Below are positions 18,653 through 26,935 of a stretch of 64,000 nucleotides of DNA, in pieces. The first letter of the stretch is position 1, and every line of letters starts with the position of its first letter. The notes under the pieces were generated by a model. That model saw nothing but the letters and a program-made list of their open reading frames with translations, had not been told where the DNA came from and searched no databases. The stretch lies in assembly GCA_023386585.1 (NCBI GenBank), contig JAEWJM010000019.1, positions 62,001 to 126,000 on the forward strand, in the 5' to 3' direction. Origin of the DNA: Bacteroidota bacterium (GTDB taxonomy: Bacteria > Bacteroidota > Bacteroidia > Flavobacteriales > Flavobacteriaceae). The position numbers were made by a program, and so were the translations under genes.

Positions 18653-18675
18653 CAAACAAACTAACTTATACAGAT

Positions 18676-20304
18676 TCAGTGCCCGACGATTATTCTTCGG
18701 GTTTCTTTTTTCGTATTGTTCGCAAGAGTCACAAAATAAACGCCATTGCTCAGTGCTGAGGTGTTCAATGTCATCTTTGAATCCGATTCAACGTGTGAGG
18801 TTGCGCCGACGCGTTGACCAAGCGAATTGTAAACCGTAACCTTGTAATCGCTGATTCCGGGCATTTCCATTGTCAGCTGATCGTTTGTTGGTACCGGATA
18901 AACGGTCAGGCCAACTGAAGTCGCTTCGTGATCTTCAACACCGAGTGAAGTCCCAAGGTTAAGAGTATGGTTAAGGTCGTTATAGCCGTTTGTGGTTATC
19001 CAGGTTCCAGAATTTGCCATGTGGATAGAATATTCCGGACGCGTTGCAAGCGTAGGGTCGTTATCCGGCATGTAAAGGTACAGTTTGTAACTTCCTGCTA
19101 CGATTCCGGCAGGCAAAGCGATATTGTCGGTGATCGTGGTTGTCGAATTTGGATTCCAGAATCGCGGATCTGAACTCAAAGGCACTTTAAAGTCGACACC
19201 TGTTACAGTATTTCTAAGTACAAGGTATGCAGTACGCGTATTATACGGCGTAGCAAATCCTGTATTTTTGATATTGATGGTGATTGGGAGCGCCTGGCCA
19301 AGATTGGCATTCTGCGGATAGGTTCCGTTTACCAGTTCAAACCGGTATCCGAGCCTGTTCTCGATTGTACTGAAGCAAGCGTCGGCCTGAAATCCGGATA
19401 TAACTCCGGGATGGTAATCGAGATTTAGGAATGACCAGTGGAATTTACCCATTTCACCGATAGCCGACTCACATTTTGAGCGCGGTGCATTGATGGCGCA
19501 AGTTTCGCCGCCCATCGGTACATATTTCGTTTCTTGTTCCAAATATGGATATTCCGACGCGATACTGTTGTAGGTTCCGTAATCGTCTTCACTGGCGAGG
19601 AAACAGTCGTTATGGTGTCCAACCCGCGCAGTTGTTGTATTTGTATAAGCTTGTGTAAGCGAAATCGGCGAATTGTTGTTGAGCGTATTCATCTTCAACG
19701 ACGGAGTCCTGATTTGGACCATACGGCCGGCCGGCAATGCTCCGAGTAAGGCATTGAGAACTTCTTTACGGTTGGCGTAATCTGTCGCTGTTGGGTTCAT
19801 ACCGAAATTTGAAGTATAATACCATTCGCCCCATGCTCCAATAAAGCCTGCCTGGGCAAGAGGGATAATATCGGCATTCGCAAGAAGGATTGGCTTAAGC
19901 TGAGCAATATGGGCAAGAATCTGCGCCTTGGTGGCATCCTGCGGCTGTCCGTTACCGTTGTCATCTGAATAGGCAAAGCGAACGATACATTTTAATCCTG
20001 CAGCCCTGATTTTTGCAAAATCCGATTGCATGGACGAAAGATAGGTGCTTGAAATAGGCGATGAAATGAAATCTTCAAGATAGAACACGCGAAGGATGAG
20101 GGTAATGTTGCTGTTGGTGCGGTAACCGGAAAGGGTACTTTGATTCAGTGCGCTATAATTTGAAGAATGTGTTTCCGTGTGGTGGTAGAAACCGCGCTCA
20201 GGATTTGAGATCGCTGCTGAGGAAGCGGTGTAATTTACGGTGGCATTTTGGGCACTTCCAATTCCGACAAGAAATAGTGCAATAAGGGCATAAATCTTCT
20301 TCAT
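18676..20304 (-). CDS. T9SS-exported DUF4832 (DUF4874) protein, glycoside-hydrolase-like
   Basis: A 542-aa secreted protein. A signal peptide (MKKIYALIALFLVGIGSAQ) is followed by NPERGFYHHTET and ITLILRVFYLEDF, typical of DUF4874, whose TIM-barrel-like fold suggests a carbohydrate-active enzyme. A central DUF4832 domain follows (PLAQAGFIGAWGEWYY). The C-terminal 75 residues are a type A T9SS sorting domain: VYPVPTNDQL, YNSLGQRVG, LSNGVYFVTL. The start at 20304 gives the signal peptide; the longer frame from 20346 does not. It converges on the Pel-like operon and its upstream region carries copies of the same sequence motif, so it may act on that polymer. Confidence 0.88.
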   Translation of the reverse strand: MKKIYALIALFLVGIGSAQNATVNYTASSAAISNPERGFYHHTETHSSNYSALNQSTLSGYRTNSNITLILRVFYLEDFISSPISSTYLSSMQSDFAKIRAAGLKCIVRFAYSDDNGNGQPQDATKAQILAHIAQLKPILLANADIIPLAQAGFIGAWGEWYYTSNFGMNPTATDYANRKEVLNALLGALPAGRMVQIRTPSLKMNTLNNNSPISLTQAYTNTTTARVGHHNDCFLASEDDYGTYNSIASEYPYLEQETKYVPMGGETCAINAPRSKCESAIGEMGKFHWSFLNLDYHPGVISGFQADACFSTIENRLGYRFELVNGTYPQNANLGQALPITINIKNTGFATPYNTRTAYLVLRNTVTGVDFKVPLSSDPRFWNPNSTTTITDNIALPAGIVAGSYKLYLYMPDNDPTLATRPEYSIHMANSGTWITTNGYNDLNHTLNLGTSLGVEDHEATSVGLTVYPVPTNDQLTMEMPGISDYKVTVYNSLGQRVGATSHVESDSKMTLNTSALSNGVYFVTLANNTKKETRRIIVGH

Positions 20305-20380
20305 GGTAGGTTTAGATATTTTTGCAGGGGCAACTGCTGTTAACATTAATTTCGTGTTTTAGAAAATCAAAGACTATGTA

Positions 20381-20413
20381 TGCTTTTCATCGATGGTAAA
20401 TACCGTTCGTCGA
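20381..20413 (+). promoter_or_regulatory. tandem pair of TGCnKTTCRTCGR motifs
   Basis: TGCTTTTCATCGA (20381-20393) and TACCGTTCGTCGA (20401-20413) are direct repeats starting 20 bases apart, nearly two helical turns. The core of the second, ACCGTTCGT, fits the LytTR half-site consensus [TA][AC][CA]GTTn[AG][TG] exactly. They lie 77-110 bases upstream of the DUF4832 start. Confidence 0.45.
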
Positions 20414-20497
20414 TTTGATATTGAAAAACAGGACATTGCAAATCTATTCAGGAGAGCGAGATCTGCGAAGTTTTATTTGTTAAAATTCGACATTTCT

Positions 20498-20510
20498 CCG
20501 ACGAAATGCA
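20498..20510 (-). promoter_or_regulatory. TGCnKTTCRTCGR motif copy
   Basis: TGCATTTCGTCGG on the minus strand. Same motif as upstream of pelF, in the opposite orientation to the tandem pair. Confidence 0.4.
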
Positions 20511-20676
20511 CAAATATATTCGATTTGTAAAATTAAGATTACAAAATTTAGCATATTTGTACGGTATTACTGTAATTTTGAAATTGTAAGTTATTAACTA
20601 TCGTGATTTTCACTGTTGATAACTATCAAAAACCAGTAAATTTTGGAAGTTTTGAGGTGAATTTTGTAACGAAAAA

Positions 20677-20689
20677 TCGACGAAATGCA
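20677..20689 (-). promoter_or_regulatory. TGCnKTTCRTCGR motif copy
   Basis: TGCATTTCGTCGA on the minus strand, identical to the copy at 20498-20510 in 12 of 13 bases. Confidence 0.4.
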
Positions 20690-20901
20690 TTATAATGTAG
20701 TTGAAGTGCATAAATATGCGCTTATTTTGGCAGCAATCCGACTCCTATTTTTCTGTATAAAAGTTCCTTAAATGGGTAATTTGTCGTCGGTGGAAATTCC
20801 AGATAACAATCAAAGGATACACCAGGAAATTGAACCGCTTCCAATACAGTCCATTTGAACTATAATTTATATTATGTAAAATAAAATAAACGCTGCGCTT
20901 C

Positions 20902-20932
20902 TTGCTCCAATGTCTTTTATACCTTATTTTTA
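20902..20932 (+). promoter_or_regulatory. probable promoter of the DUF294 gene
   Basis: TTG at 20902-20904, a 20-base spacer, then TATTTTTA at 20925-20932, one base from TAnnTTTG. The ATG is 24 bases further. Confidence 0.45.
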
Positions 20933-20955
20933 CGCAATAACAGCAAGATCACCTA

Positions 20956-22854
20956 ATGAACGCCATTGCCCTTCGCATTGCAGAATTCCTGAAAAACTAC
21001 CCGCCGTTCAGTAACCTGCCGGTCAATGATTTAGCCGAAATTGCTACCGCGATCCGCGTAGTCAATCTGGAAAAAAATAAAATCTTATTTGAAATCAACG
21101 ATCCGTTGCACGACAGCTTTTACGTGGTTGCTTCAGGCTCGATCAATTTGTTCGTAATTTCCGATGCCGAAGAAACGATTTTAAATAAGTGTCTTCCCGG
21201 TGATATGTTTGGCCTGAGGCCTTTCTTTGCGAAGAATAACTACCAGATGACGGCAAAAGCACGTGAAGAAAGCGTTGTGTTTGCCATTCCAATTGCGGCT
21301 TTCCGGCCGTTTGTTGCAAGCAATTCGGATGTTCTCAATTTCCTGTTGGAAAGTTTTGCAACCAATACGATCAATCCCGAAGACAATCGCGGAAACACGC
21401 TTTCGGACAGTTTTGGTTATGGCGGACAAAGATCTGAAATCCAATATTTTCAATCGCTATCCTATAATAAAGCTCCGCTAAAGGCGCAGCCGTCAATCAC
21501 TGTGCGGGAAGCTGCGCAATTAATGACCGACAATCTTGTCGATTCAGTCATTGTAGTGAATAAAAATTCACCTATCGGAATTGTTACGGATATGGATTTG
21601 CGGACAAAAATTGCGACCGGCCGCTTTCCTATTACAGCAACAATCGACAAGATAATGGTAAGTCCGGTGATTACCGTTGGCGAAAACGTATCCCTTGCCG
21701 AAGCGCAATTATTGTTGTTAAAATATAATTTCAGTCACCTTTGCGTAACCCAGGACGGATCGGAACAAACAGATATCCGCGGTGTAATTTCTCAGCGTGA
21801 CCTTATTGTAGCACAGGCGAGTAACCCTGGCATACTAATCAAAGAGATTAAGAAATCCCAGAACGCAAAGGATCTTAAAAATGTCCGGAACAAACTGTCG
21901 GATCTTATTCGCACTTCCATTTCCAAGAATATTCCCCTTACGCACATTTACAATATCGCAGGCGAAATCAATCTTGCGCTGATCCGCCGAAGCATTGAGC
22001 TTGCGATCCTCGATTTGGGTTCGCCTCCTGCCCGCTTTGCTTGGCTCAGCATTGGAAGCCAGGGCCGAAAAGAGCAGCTGTTGCTGACCGACCAGGACCA
22101 TATTCTTGCTTTTGAAGACGTTCCGGCCGAGAAATACCGTGATGTAAAGGATTATTTTCTTCGGCTCGCAAAAAAAGCATCTTTGACATTACGTGATATC
22201 GGCTACCCATTGTGTCCTAACGGTCACATGGCTAACAATATGCACTGGTGTAAGTCGGTTAGCGAATGGATCAAGCAATATCAATTGTGGATGAATTCGC
22301 CCAACAGCGACCTGAGCGGAATTTTCTTCGATTATGAGATTGCATTTGGAGAGCCTAAAATTGAAGAAGCAATTACAGATGCCATTTTCAGCAATGTCAG
22401 ACGGAACTCTTCTTTATTCGATTATTTGGGCAATGCAGCGCTTCGGAACAATTCACCACTCACCTTTTTCCGAAAGTTCAACGTCGAGGAAGAAGGCGAA
22501 CATCGGGATAAATTCGATATCAAGACAAAAGCATTAATGCCGCTGATCGATGGCGCGCGAATGATGGTTGTTGCCCAGGATATACGCGGAATCAACAATA
22601 CGCACCTACGGTTCAAGCAATTGGCGATGGCCGATCCCAAGAACGCGGAGATTTATCTGAATTGTGCCGATGCATTTCTGACTTTATCGAAAATCCGCAC
22701 CCAGGAAGGACTGAAGAACGACGGCAACGGACAATACATCAATCTGGACGAAATGCCGAAAGCCGAACGCGAGAAGTTGAAAGCCGCTTTTGGCCCAATG
22801 AAAGATCTCGAGGATTTAATAAAAGACAGATTCAGGCTGACTCAATTTTCATAA
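20956..22854 (+). CDS. cNMP-binding / CBS-pair / DUF294 nucleotidyltransferase-like protein
   Basis: A 632-aa soluble signalling protein. Domains in order: cyclic-nucleotide-binding domain (about 15-135, with LPGDMFGLRPFFA), two CBS domains (about 180-300, with SVIVVNKNSPIGIVTDMDLR), a DUF294 nucleotidyltransferase-like domain (about 310-450, with GSQGRKEQLLLTDQDH, containing the GSxxR...DxD pattern), and a C-terminal helical DUF294_C domain. The architecture suggests a ligand-controlled nucleotidyl transfer, by analogy with GlnD/GlnE-like enzymes; the target is unknown. The adjacent DnaQ-like gene is a common partner of this family and starts 2 bases after the stop. Confidence 0.9.
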   Translation: MNAIALRIAEFLKNYPPFSNLPVNDLAEIATAIRVVNLEKNKILFEINDPLHDSFYVVASGSINLFVISDAEETILNKCLPGDMFGLRPFFAKNNYQMTAKAREESVVFAIPIAAFRPFVASNSDVLNFLLESFATNTINPEDNRGNTLSDSFGYGGQRSEIQYFQSLSYNKAPLKAQPSITVREAAQLMTDNLVDSVIVVNKNSPIGIVTDMDLRTKIATGRFPITATIDKIMVSPVITVGENVSLAEAQLLLLKYNFSHLCVTQDGSEQTDIRGVISQRDLIVAQASNPGILIKEIKKSQNAKDLKNVRNKLSDLIRTSISKNIPLTHIYNIAGEINLALIRRSIELAILDLGSPPARFAWLSIGSQGRKEQLLLTDQDHILAFEDVPAEKYRDVKDYFLRLAKKASLTLRDIGYPLCPNGHMANNMHWCKSVSEWIKQYQLWMNSPNSDLSGIFFDYEIAFGEPKIEEAITDAIFSNVRRNSSLFDYLGNAALRNNSPLTFFRKFNVEEEGEHRDKFDIKTKALMPLIDGARMMVVAQDIRGINNTHLRFKQLAMADPKNAEIYLNCADAFLTLSKIRTQEGLKNDGNGQYINLDEMPKAEREKLKAAFGPMKDLEDLIKDRFRLTQFS

Positions 22855-22855
22855 T

Positions 22856-23449
22856 ATGCTCGACTGGCTCAAAAATATAAACAAAGAATATCCGGATTTT
22901 TGGAAGGACTATCTTGCGAAATTTGAAAAAAAACCTTCGCGCTACGTAATGCTGAAAACGGACAAATCAGGTACCAATCATCTTAAAGACGTACTGTACT
23001 CCTTTGGTGCCATTGGCGTTGTAGACAGTCAGGTGCTCGTTGGAGATGTTTTTGAAACCGTGCTTTTGCAATACAAATACCTTCACGACAATTCTTTGCC
23101 AAATACTTTTCTTGTCGAAAGTAGGCTGCCAAAAATGCCCGAACCGCAAGCAATCGAAGCATTAGTAAACTATATCGGAAATGCTGTGCTTGTCGGGTAT
23201 CGGATTCATCACGATGTCGACCTGATCAATGAAGCCCTCGAGAAATTGCACTGCGGCCGCCTCAGAAATGAAGCGCTCGATATCGAGATCATGTTTAAAA
23301 AGTACAAAGAATCGGATAAAAACATTCATTTGGAAGATATCCTGAAAGAGTTTAAAATCTCACTTCCTGAGAATGCCACCGTCACCGATGAAGCTTACGG
23401 CATTGGATTGCTGTTCGTAAAATTAAAAACCAGGTTGGGAATCAAGTAA
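22856..23449 (+). CDS. DnaQ-like (DEDD) exonuclease-fold protein with degraded active site
   Basis: A 197-aa protein of the 3'-5' exonuclease fold. The first motif, normally xDxETTG, reads VMLKTDKSGT and lacks the catalytic Asp-x-Glu pair. The second motif, LVGYRIHHDVDLINEAL, keeps its Asp. The third is ATVTDEAYGIGLLFVKL, with Asp and Ala kept but the upstream His replaced. Loss of the first acidic pair should stop two-metal catalysis, so the protein may bind nucleic acid or nucleotides without cutting. Cotranscription with the DUF294 gene is likely. Its 3' end overlaps the convergent phosphopantetheinyl transferase gene by 27 bases. Confidence 0.8.
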   Translation: MLDWLKNINKEYPDFWKDYLAKFEKKPSRYVMLKTDKSGTNHLKDVLYSFGAIGVVDSQVLVGDVFETVLLQYKYLHDNSLPNTFLVESRLPKMPEPQAIEALVNYIGNAVLVGYRIHHDVDLINEALEKLHCGRLRNEALDIEIMFKKYKESDKNIHLEDILKEFKISLPENATVTDEAYGIGLLFVKLKTRLGIK

Positions 23450-23908
23450 CGCAACACCTTTTAAAAACTGGCCGTGTCCGCTTTTGGACGCGGGTTTTCC
23501 ATCGTGATACGGCAATCCGTTTTCCATCATTATGCTTTGTATCTCGACTTCTGTCGCAAATTGCAGCGCTCTTTCATCCGAAACCGCCACAGTGTGCAGA
23601 TGATTTTGGAACAGCGTAGTTTTCGAATAAAACTTTGTTTCACCGAATGAAATTGTTCCCCTTTGCAGACTCAAATCGGAACATTCAAATTTTAGCGGAT
23701 TAAAACTCCTGATATTGGAAATCCGGTTCCAGCATTTGTATGCGGATTCTTTCATGCTCCATAATTTCCAGACCATTAAATCGGGATTCCGATTGCCAAA
23801 AATCAACGTGATTTCTTTCGGTGTAAACTGTTTTTCAAGCCAGCCTTTTCTGCGCCAATTACTTTCTGTTTTGGCTGCTAAAAGATCGATTACATCGTTG
23901 CCGATCAT
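23423..23908 (-). CDS. 4'-phosphopantetheinyl transferase superfamily protein
   Basis: A 161-aa enzyme expected to load phosphopantetheine from CoA onto the ACP encoded just upstream. Motif 1 is MIGNDVIDL and motif 2 is WSMKESAYKCW (the W-x-x-KEA/S-x-K signature with Mg-binding Glu and Lys). The small size fits the AcpS/short PPTase group. Its ATG overlaps the ACP stop codon by 4 bases. It is the last gene of the polyketide-type operon and overlaps the DnaQ-like gene at its end. Confidence 0.85.
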   Translation of the reverse strand: MIGNDVIDLLAAKTESNWRRKGWLEKQFTPKEITLIFGNRNPDLMVWKLWSMKESAYKCWNRISNIRSFNPLKFECSDLSLQRGTISFGETKFYSKTTLFQNHLHTVAVSDERALQFATEVEIQSIMMENGLPYHDGKPASKSGHGQFLKGVALLDSQPGF

Positions 23909-24159
23909 TTTTCAGCCAGTTTTTGCTCTATTATCTCCAATGCGGCCCGTACGTTAAGCATTTTTTCCATCGACTCGCTGTCGATCGTAATATCAAATTC
24001 CTCTTCAATGTCGAGCACTATATCAACCAGGTTTGCCGAATTGATCTTCAAATCGGTTATGAAATCGCTTCCTTCGTTTAAGGTCGCCATCGAATCGCCG
24101 TTCTTGGCATAAGGTGATATAATTGTTTTGAGCTTGTCAATGGCTTCTTCCCTATTCAT
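23905..24159 (-). CDS. acyl carrier protein
   Basis: An 84-aa acidic four-helix carrier protein. The phosphopantetheine attachment site is Ser41 in DLKINSANLVDIVLDIEEEF. Housekeeping ACPs have DSL at this position; here it is NSA, which suggests a dedicated pathway ACP. It overlaps the ketosynthase gene by 8 bases and the PPTase gene by 4. It should carry the acyl chain between ketosynthase, dehydratase and type III PKS. Confidence 0.9.
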   Translation of the reverse strand: MNREEAIDKLKTIISPYAKNGDSMATLNEGSDFITDLKINSANLVDIVLDIEEEFDITIDSESMEKMLNVRAALEIIEQKLAEK

Positions 24160-25423
24160 TTGTATATTTTTTAAAGATTACGCAGGCATTCACATCGCCA
24201 AATCCGAAACTGGCTTTTGCAACTGTATTTATCTGTTTTTTAAGAGATTGAATTGGAATACATGAAGTATCAATCAAATTTGAAATTTCGGGATGGATGT
24301 CATTGCAATTGACGTTTGGCGCTACAAACTGATCGTAAAGCTGCAGCACCGCGGCAACACTTTCGATGCTTCCGGCGCCGGCTAAACAGTGGCCGACCAT
24401 TCCCTTCAGCGAATTAATATACGGAAAATCCGCACCGCTCCGACCAAGCGCCTCGCTCCAATTGGCGACTTCAAGACTGTCTTTAGCTGTTGCAGTCAGA
24501 TGTCCATTTATAAGATCAATTTCACCGGACGATATTCCGGCGTTTTTCAGGGCGGCACGTATGCAACGCTGTACCGCATCTGGATTTGGCGCTGTCATCG
24601 TTCCCGCGCCGCGCTGGCCGCCCGAGTTTACATTTCCGCCTAAAACCTCACAGTAAATACGCGCGTTTCTTGAAAGAGCACTCTCCATATCTTCCAGTAC
24701 CAAAGCTCCGGCGCCGCTTCCGGGAACAAATCCTGATGCGGTAGCGCTCATTGGCCTTGATCCTGTTTCGGGACTATCGTTATGCCTGAAGGTACAAACT
24801 TTCATTGCGTCAAAGCCGGCCCAGATATAGGGTCCGCTGTCGCTCGTGCTTCCTGAAAGAATGCGATCTGCCTGGCCGCTTTTTATCCGGTCGTATGCCA
24901 TAATGATGCTTTCGGTTCCGGTCGTGCAAGCCGATGAGTTGGTTGTGACCTGGTTTCCAAGGCCGAGCTTTCCGCCTAACATCGCGCTGACTCCACTGCT
25001 CATCGTTTGGGAAACTGCGGTGCTTCCGAGTTTTCGCGGTTCTTTTGCATCGATTTTATAGATGCTTTCGCGGAATTTATCCGTTCCCGACGTTCCGACC
25101 CCAAAGATGGTTCCGCTATTCCAATCCGGCGTTTCCGACGACAAAAGACCGGCATCTTTCCAGGCTTCCATACCGGCAATTACACCGTATAAAATTCCCG
25201 ATGCGTTAAAATTCCGTAATTCGAGTTCACTAAACACAGAGCTGATTTGTTCCTCGCTCAATTCCGGCGTTCCGGCAATCTGACACGAGAAATTCAGGTC
25301 TCGCAGTTGCGGAATAAACCGGATTCCCGAGCGGCCGATCCTGATTGCCTCTGAAAAAGCCGTTAGCCCGACGCCATTTGGCGCAACGACTCCCATTCCG
25401 GTTATTACGACCCTGCGATTCAT
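24152..25423 (-). CDS. beta-ketoacyl-ACP synthase (FabF-like, pathway-specific)
   Basis: A 423-aa thiolase-fold condensing enzyme. Catalytic residues are Cys166 (NSSACTTG), His308 (INGHLTATAKD), Lys340 (NSLKGMVGH) and His345. FabF normally reads NAHGTST around the first His; the NGHLTAT form is seen in specialised ketosynthases of aryl-polyene or flexirubin-like clusters, which argues against a housekeeping role. It elongates an ACP-bound acyl chain. Its ATG overlaps the dehydratase stop by 4 bases. Confidence 0.9.
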   Translation of the reverse strand: MNRRVVITGMGVVAPNGVGLTAFSEAIRIGRSGIRFIPQLRDLNFSCQIAGTPELSEEQISSVFSELELRNFNASGILYGVIAGMEAWKDAGLLSSETPDWNSGTIFGVGTSGTDKFRESIYKIDAKEPRKLGSTAVSQTMSSGVSAMLGGKLGLGNQVTTNSSACTTGTESIIMAYDRIKSGQADRILSGSTSDSGPYIWAGFDAMKVCTFRHNDSPETGSRPMSATASGFVPGSGAGALVLEDMESALSRNARIYCEVLGGNVNSGGQRGAGTMTAPNPDAVQRCIRAALKNAGISSGEIDLINGHLTATAKDSLEVANWSEALGRSGADFPYINSLKGMVGHCLAGAGSIESVAAVLQLYDQFVAPNVNCNDIHPEISNLIDTSCIPIQSLKKQINTVAKASFGFGDVNACVIFKKYTNE

Positions 25424-25851
25424 GAGCTTATCATTCCGCTAATTGTTCCTGTGCAAACTTCCTCGTTAAGCGAATTATACATCGTGACCCTGCATTTTAA
25501 TTTATTGAATCGGAAATAGATTTTTTCCGATTTCACAATAACCTCTTCCACTTTCGCGACAGGCTTTAGAAATTCCATTTCAGTTGAAGTAAGTGCGATT
25601 TTCATATCCATTCTTGTCTCGCCAATCAAAAAAATCCCCAGGCATACTACGCCAATCTGTGCCATGCATTCGGTAAGAATTACACCCGGCGTTATCGGAT
25701 TGTTTACAAAATGCCCTTCATAAAAGTCGAAATTCTTATCGAACTTAAACTTGCCAGTAACACCGTTTTCGTCAACAGAAAGAAGTTGATCGACGAAAAG
25801 AAATTCCTTTCCGTAGGGTAATTTTTCAACGATGTGGCTGAATTCGTTCAT
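25420..25851 (-). CDS. FabZ-like 3-hydroxyacyl-ACP dehydratase
   Basis: A 143-aa hot-dog-fold protein. The active-site His is in FYEGHFVNNPITPGV and the acidic partner in ILTECMAQIG, as in FabZ. The start MNEFSHIVEKLPYGKEFLFVD matches the beginning of FabZ proteins. It would dehydrate 3-hydroxyacyl-ACP made within the pathway; no dedicated ketoreductase is encoded in the operon, so FabG may be borrowed. It lies 31 bases after the type III PKS stop. Confidence 0.87.
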   Translation of the reverse strand: MNEFSHIVEKLPYGKEFLFVDQLLSVDENGVTGKFKFDKNFDFYEGHFVNNPITPGVILTECMAQIGVVCLGIFLIGETRMDMKIALTSTEMEFLKPVAKVEEVIVKSEKIYFRFNKLKCRVTMYNSLNEEVCTGTISGMISS

Positions 25852-25882
25852 TTGAGATTCGCGTTCTTAAAACAAATAATCC

Positions 25883-26935
25883 TCACCATTGCAGCAAAAC
25901 GCGCTGGGCTGAAAATCCGGGGCCGAAGCTCAACATCATTCCTTTATCGCCTTTTTTTGGGTTTCTTTCCATGATTCTTCCCAAAACAAAAAGCACTGTT
26001 ACACTGGACATATTGCCAAATAACCGCAGTACTTCCTTGGTATCGTCGATATTTTTACCCAATCCCGCGAAAAGTTCCTCGACTGTCTTGATGATTTTTT
26101 TTCCTCCGGGATGAAAAATCAGGTGATCCAGATCGCCAACTGTAAGGCCGAATTTCTCCAAAAATGGATTAATTATATCATTAAAATGAGCCGCGATCGT
26201 GTCGGGTACTTCAACATCCAGAACCATTTGGAGTCCGCCATTGCTGAGTTGAAAGCCCATCATATGTTCCTTTTCGTAAAAATGATACATCTCCTCGCCT
26301 ATTATTTCCGGCCCGATATCGTCTTCGGCAGAAGAAAGCAAAACGCACGCTGCGCCATCACCGAAAATCGCAGCACTTACCATGTTTGCCATTGAAATAT
26401 CGCTTAACTGAAATGTTGCCGTGGGCGACTCAACTGCGATAACTGCCGCTCTTTTTCCGGGGTTCGCCTGAAGAAAATTCTTGGCATATATTATTCCCGA
26501 TATCCCGGCAGCACATCCCATTTCGGTCACGGGAAGCCGAACGATGTCTTGACGAAGGCCAACTTTATTGATGAGATAGGCATCGAGCGACGGAATCATG
26601 ATTCCCGTGCAGCTTACAGTAATGATAAAATCGGGATCGGAATTTTTCCAGCCGGCTTTTTGCAGCGCTGATCGAAGAACCGATTCGCCGAGTTTAATCG
26701 CTTCGCGGCTGTAAATCGCGTTTTTCTCGGCAAATGACGTTTCACGGAAAACCTCTACGGGTTCCATGATCGAATACCTTTTGTCAACGCCGGCGCCTTC
26801 GAAAAGTTTTTTGACCTTTTTGACGAACCGATCGTCCTGGCCGTCGAGCCAAGTGTCAATGAAGGGCAATATTTCTTGGGTTTCCCGACTATATTCGGGC
26901 AATTGCTGGGTAACCGTTACTATTTTTACACTCAT
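25883..26935 (-). CDS. type III polyketide synthase
   Basis: A 350-aa chalcone-synthase-like homodimeric enzyme with the full Cys-His-Asn triad: Cys141 (TEMGCAAGISG), His275 (LIFHPGGKK) and Asn308 (FGNMSSVT). C-terminal GPGFSAQ is the conserved family loop. It should extend an acyl starter with malonyl-CoA and cyclise it to an alkylresorcinol, alkylpyrone or similar. The start at 26935 is chosen because MSVKIVTVTQ overlaps the methyltransferase stop by an ATGA junction; the upstream start at 26971 would overlap more. The nearby methyltransferase and FAD enzyme resemble the SrsABC arrangement for phenolic lipids. Confidence 0.92.
   Translation of the reverse strand: MSVKIVTVTQQLPEYSRETQEILPFIDTWLDGQDDRFVKKVKKLFEGAGVDKRYSIMEPVEVFRETSFAEKNAIYSREAIKLGESVLRSALQKAGWKNSDPDFIITVSCTGIMIPSLDAYLINKVGLRQDIVRLPVTEMGCAAGISGIIYAKNFLQANPGKRAAVIAVESPTATFQLSDISMANMVSAAIFGDGAACVLLSSAEDDIGPEIIGEEMYHFYEKEHMMGFQLSNGGLQMVLDVEVPDTIAAHFNDIINPFLEKFGLTVGDLDHLIFHPGGKKIIKTVEELFAGLGKNIDDTKEVLRLFGNMSSVTVLFVLGRIMERNPKKGDKGMMLSFGPGFSAQRVLLQW

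Larger units (their letters stand above)
20305..20955. other. 650-base AT-rich intergenic region with repeated motif
   Basis: No open frame with coding character was found on either strand. It separates the divergent DUF4832 and DUF294 genes, and holds four copies of the TGCnKTTCRTCGR motif between 20381 and 20689 and a promoter for the DUF294 gene near 20902-20932. The AT-rich stretch 20510-20760 shows no stable hairpin that I can see. Confidence 0.7.
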
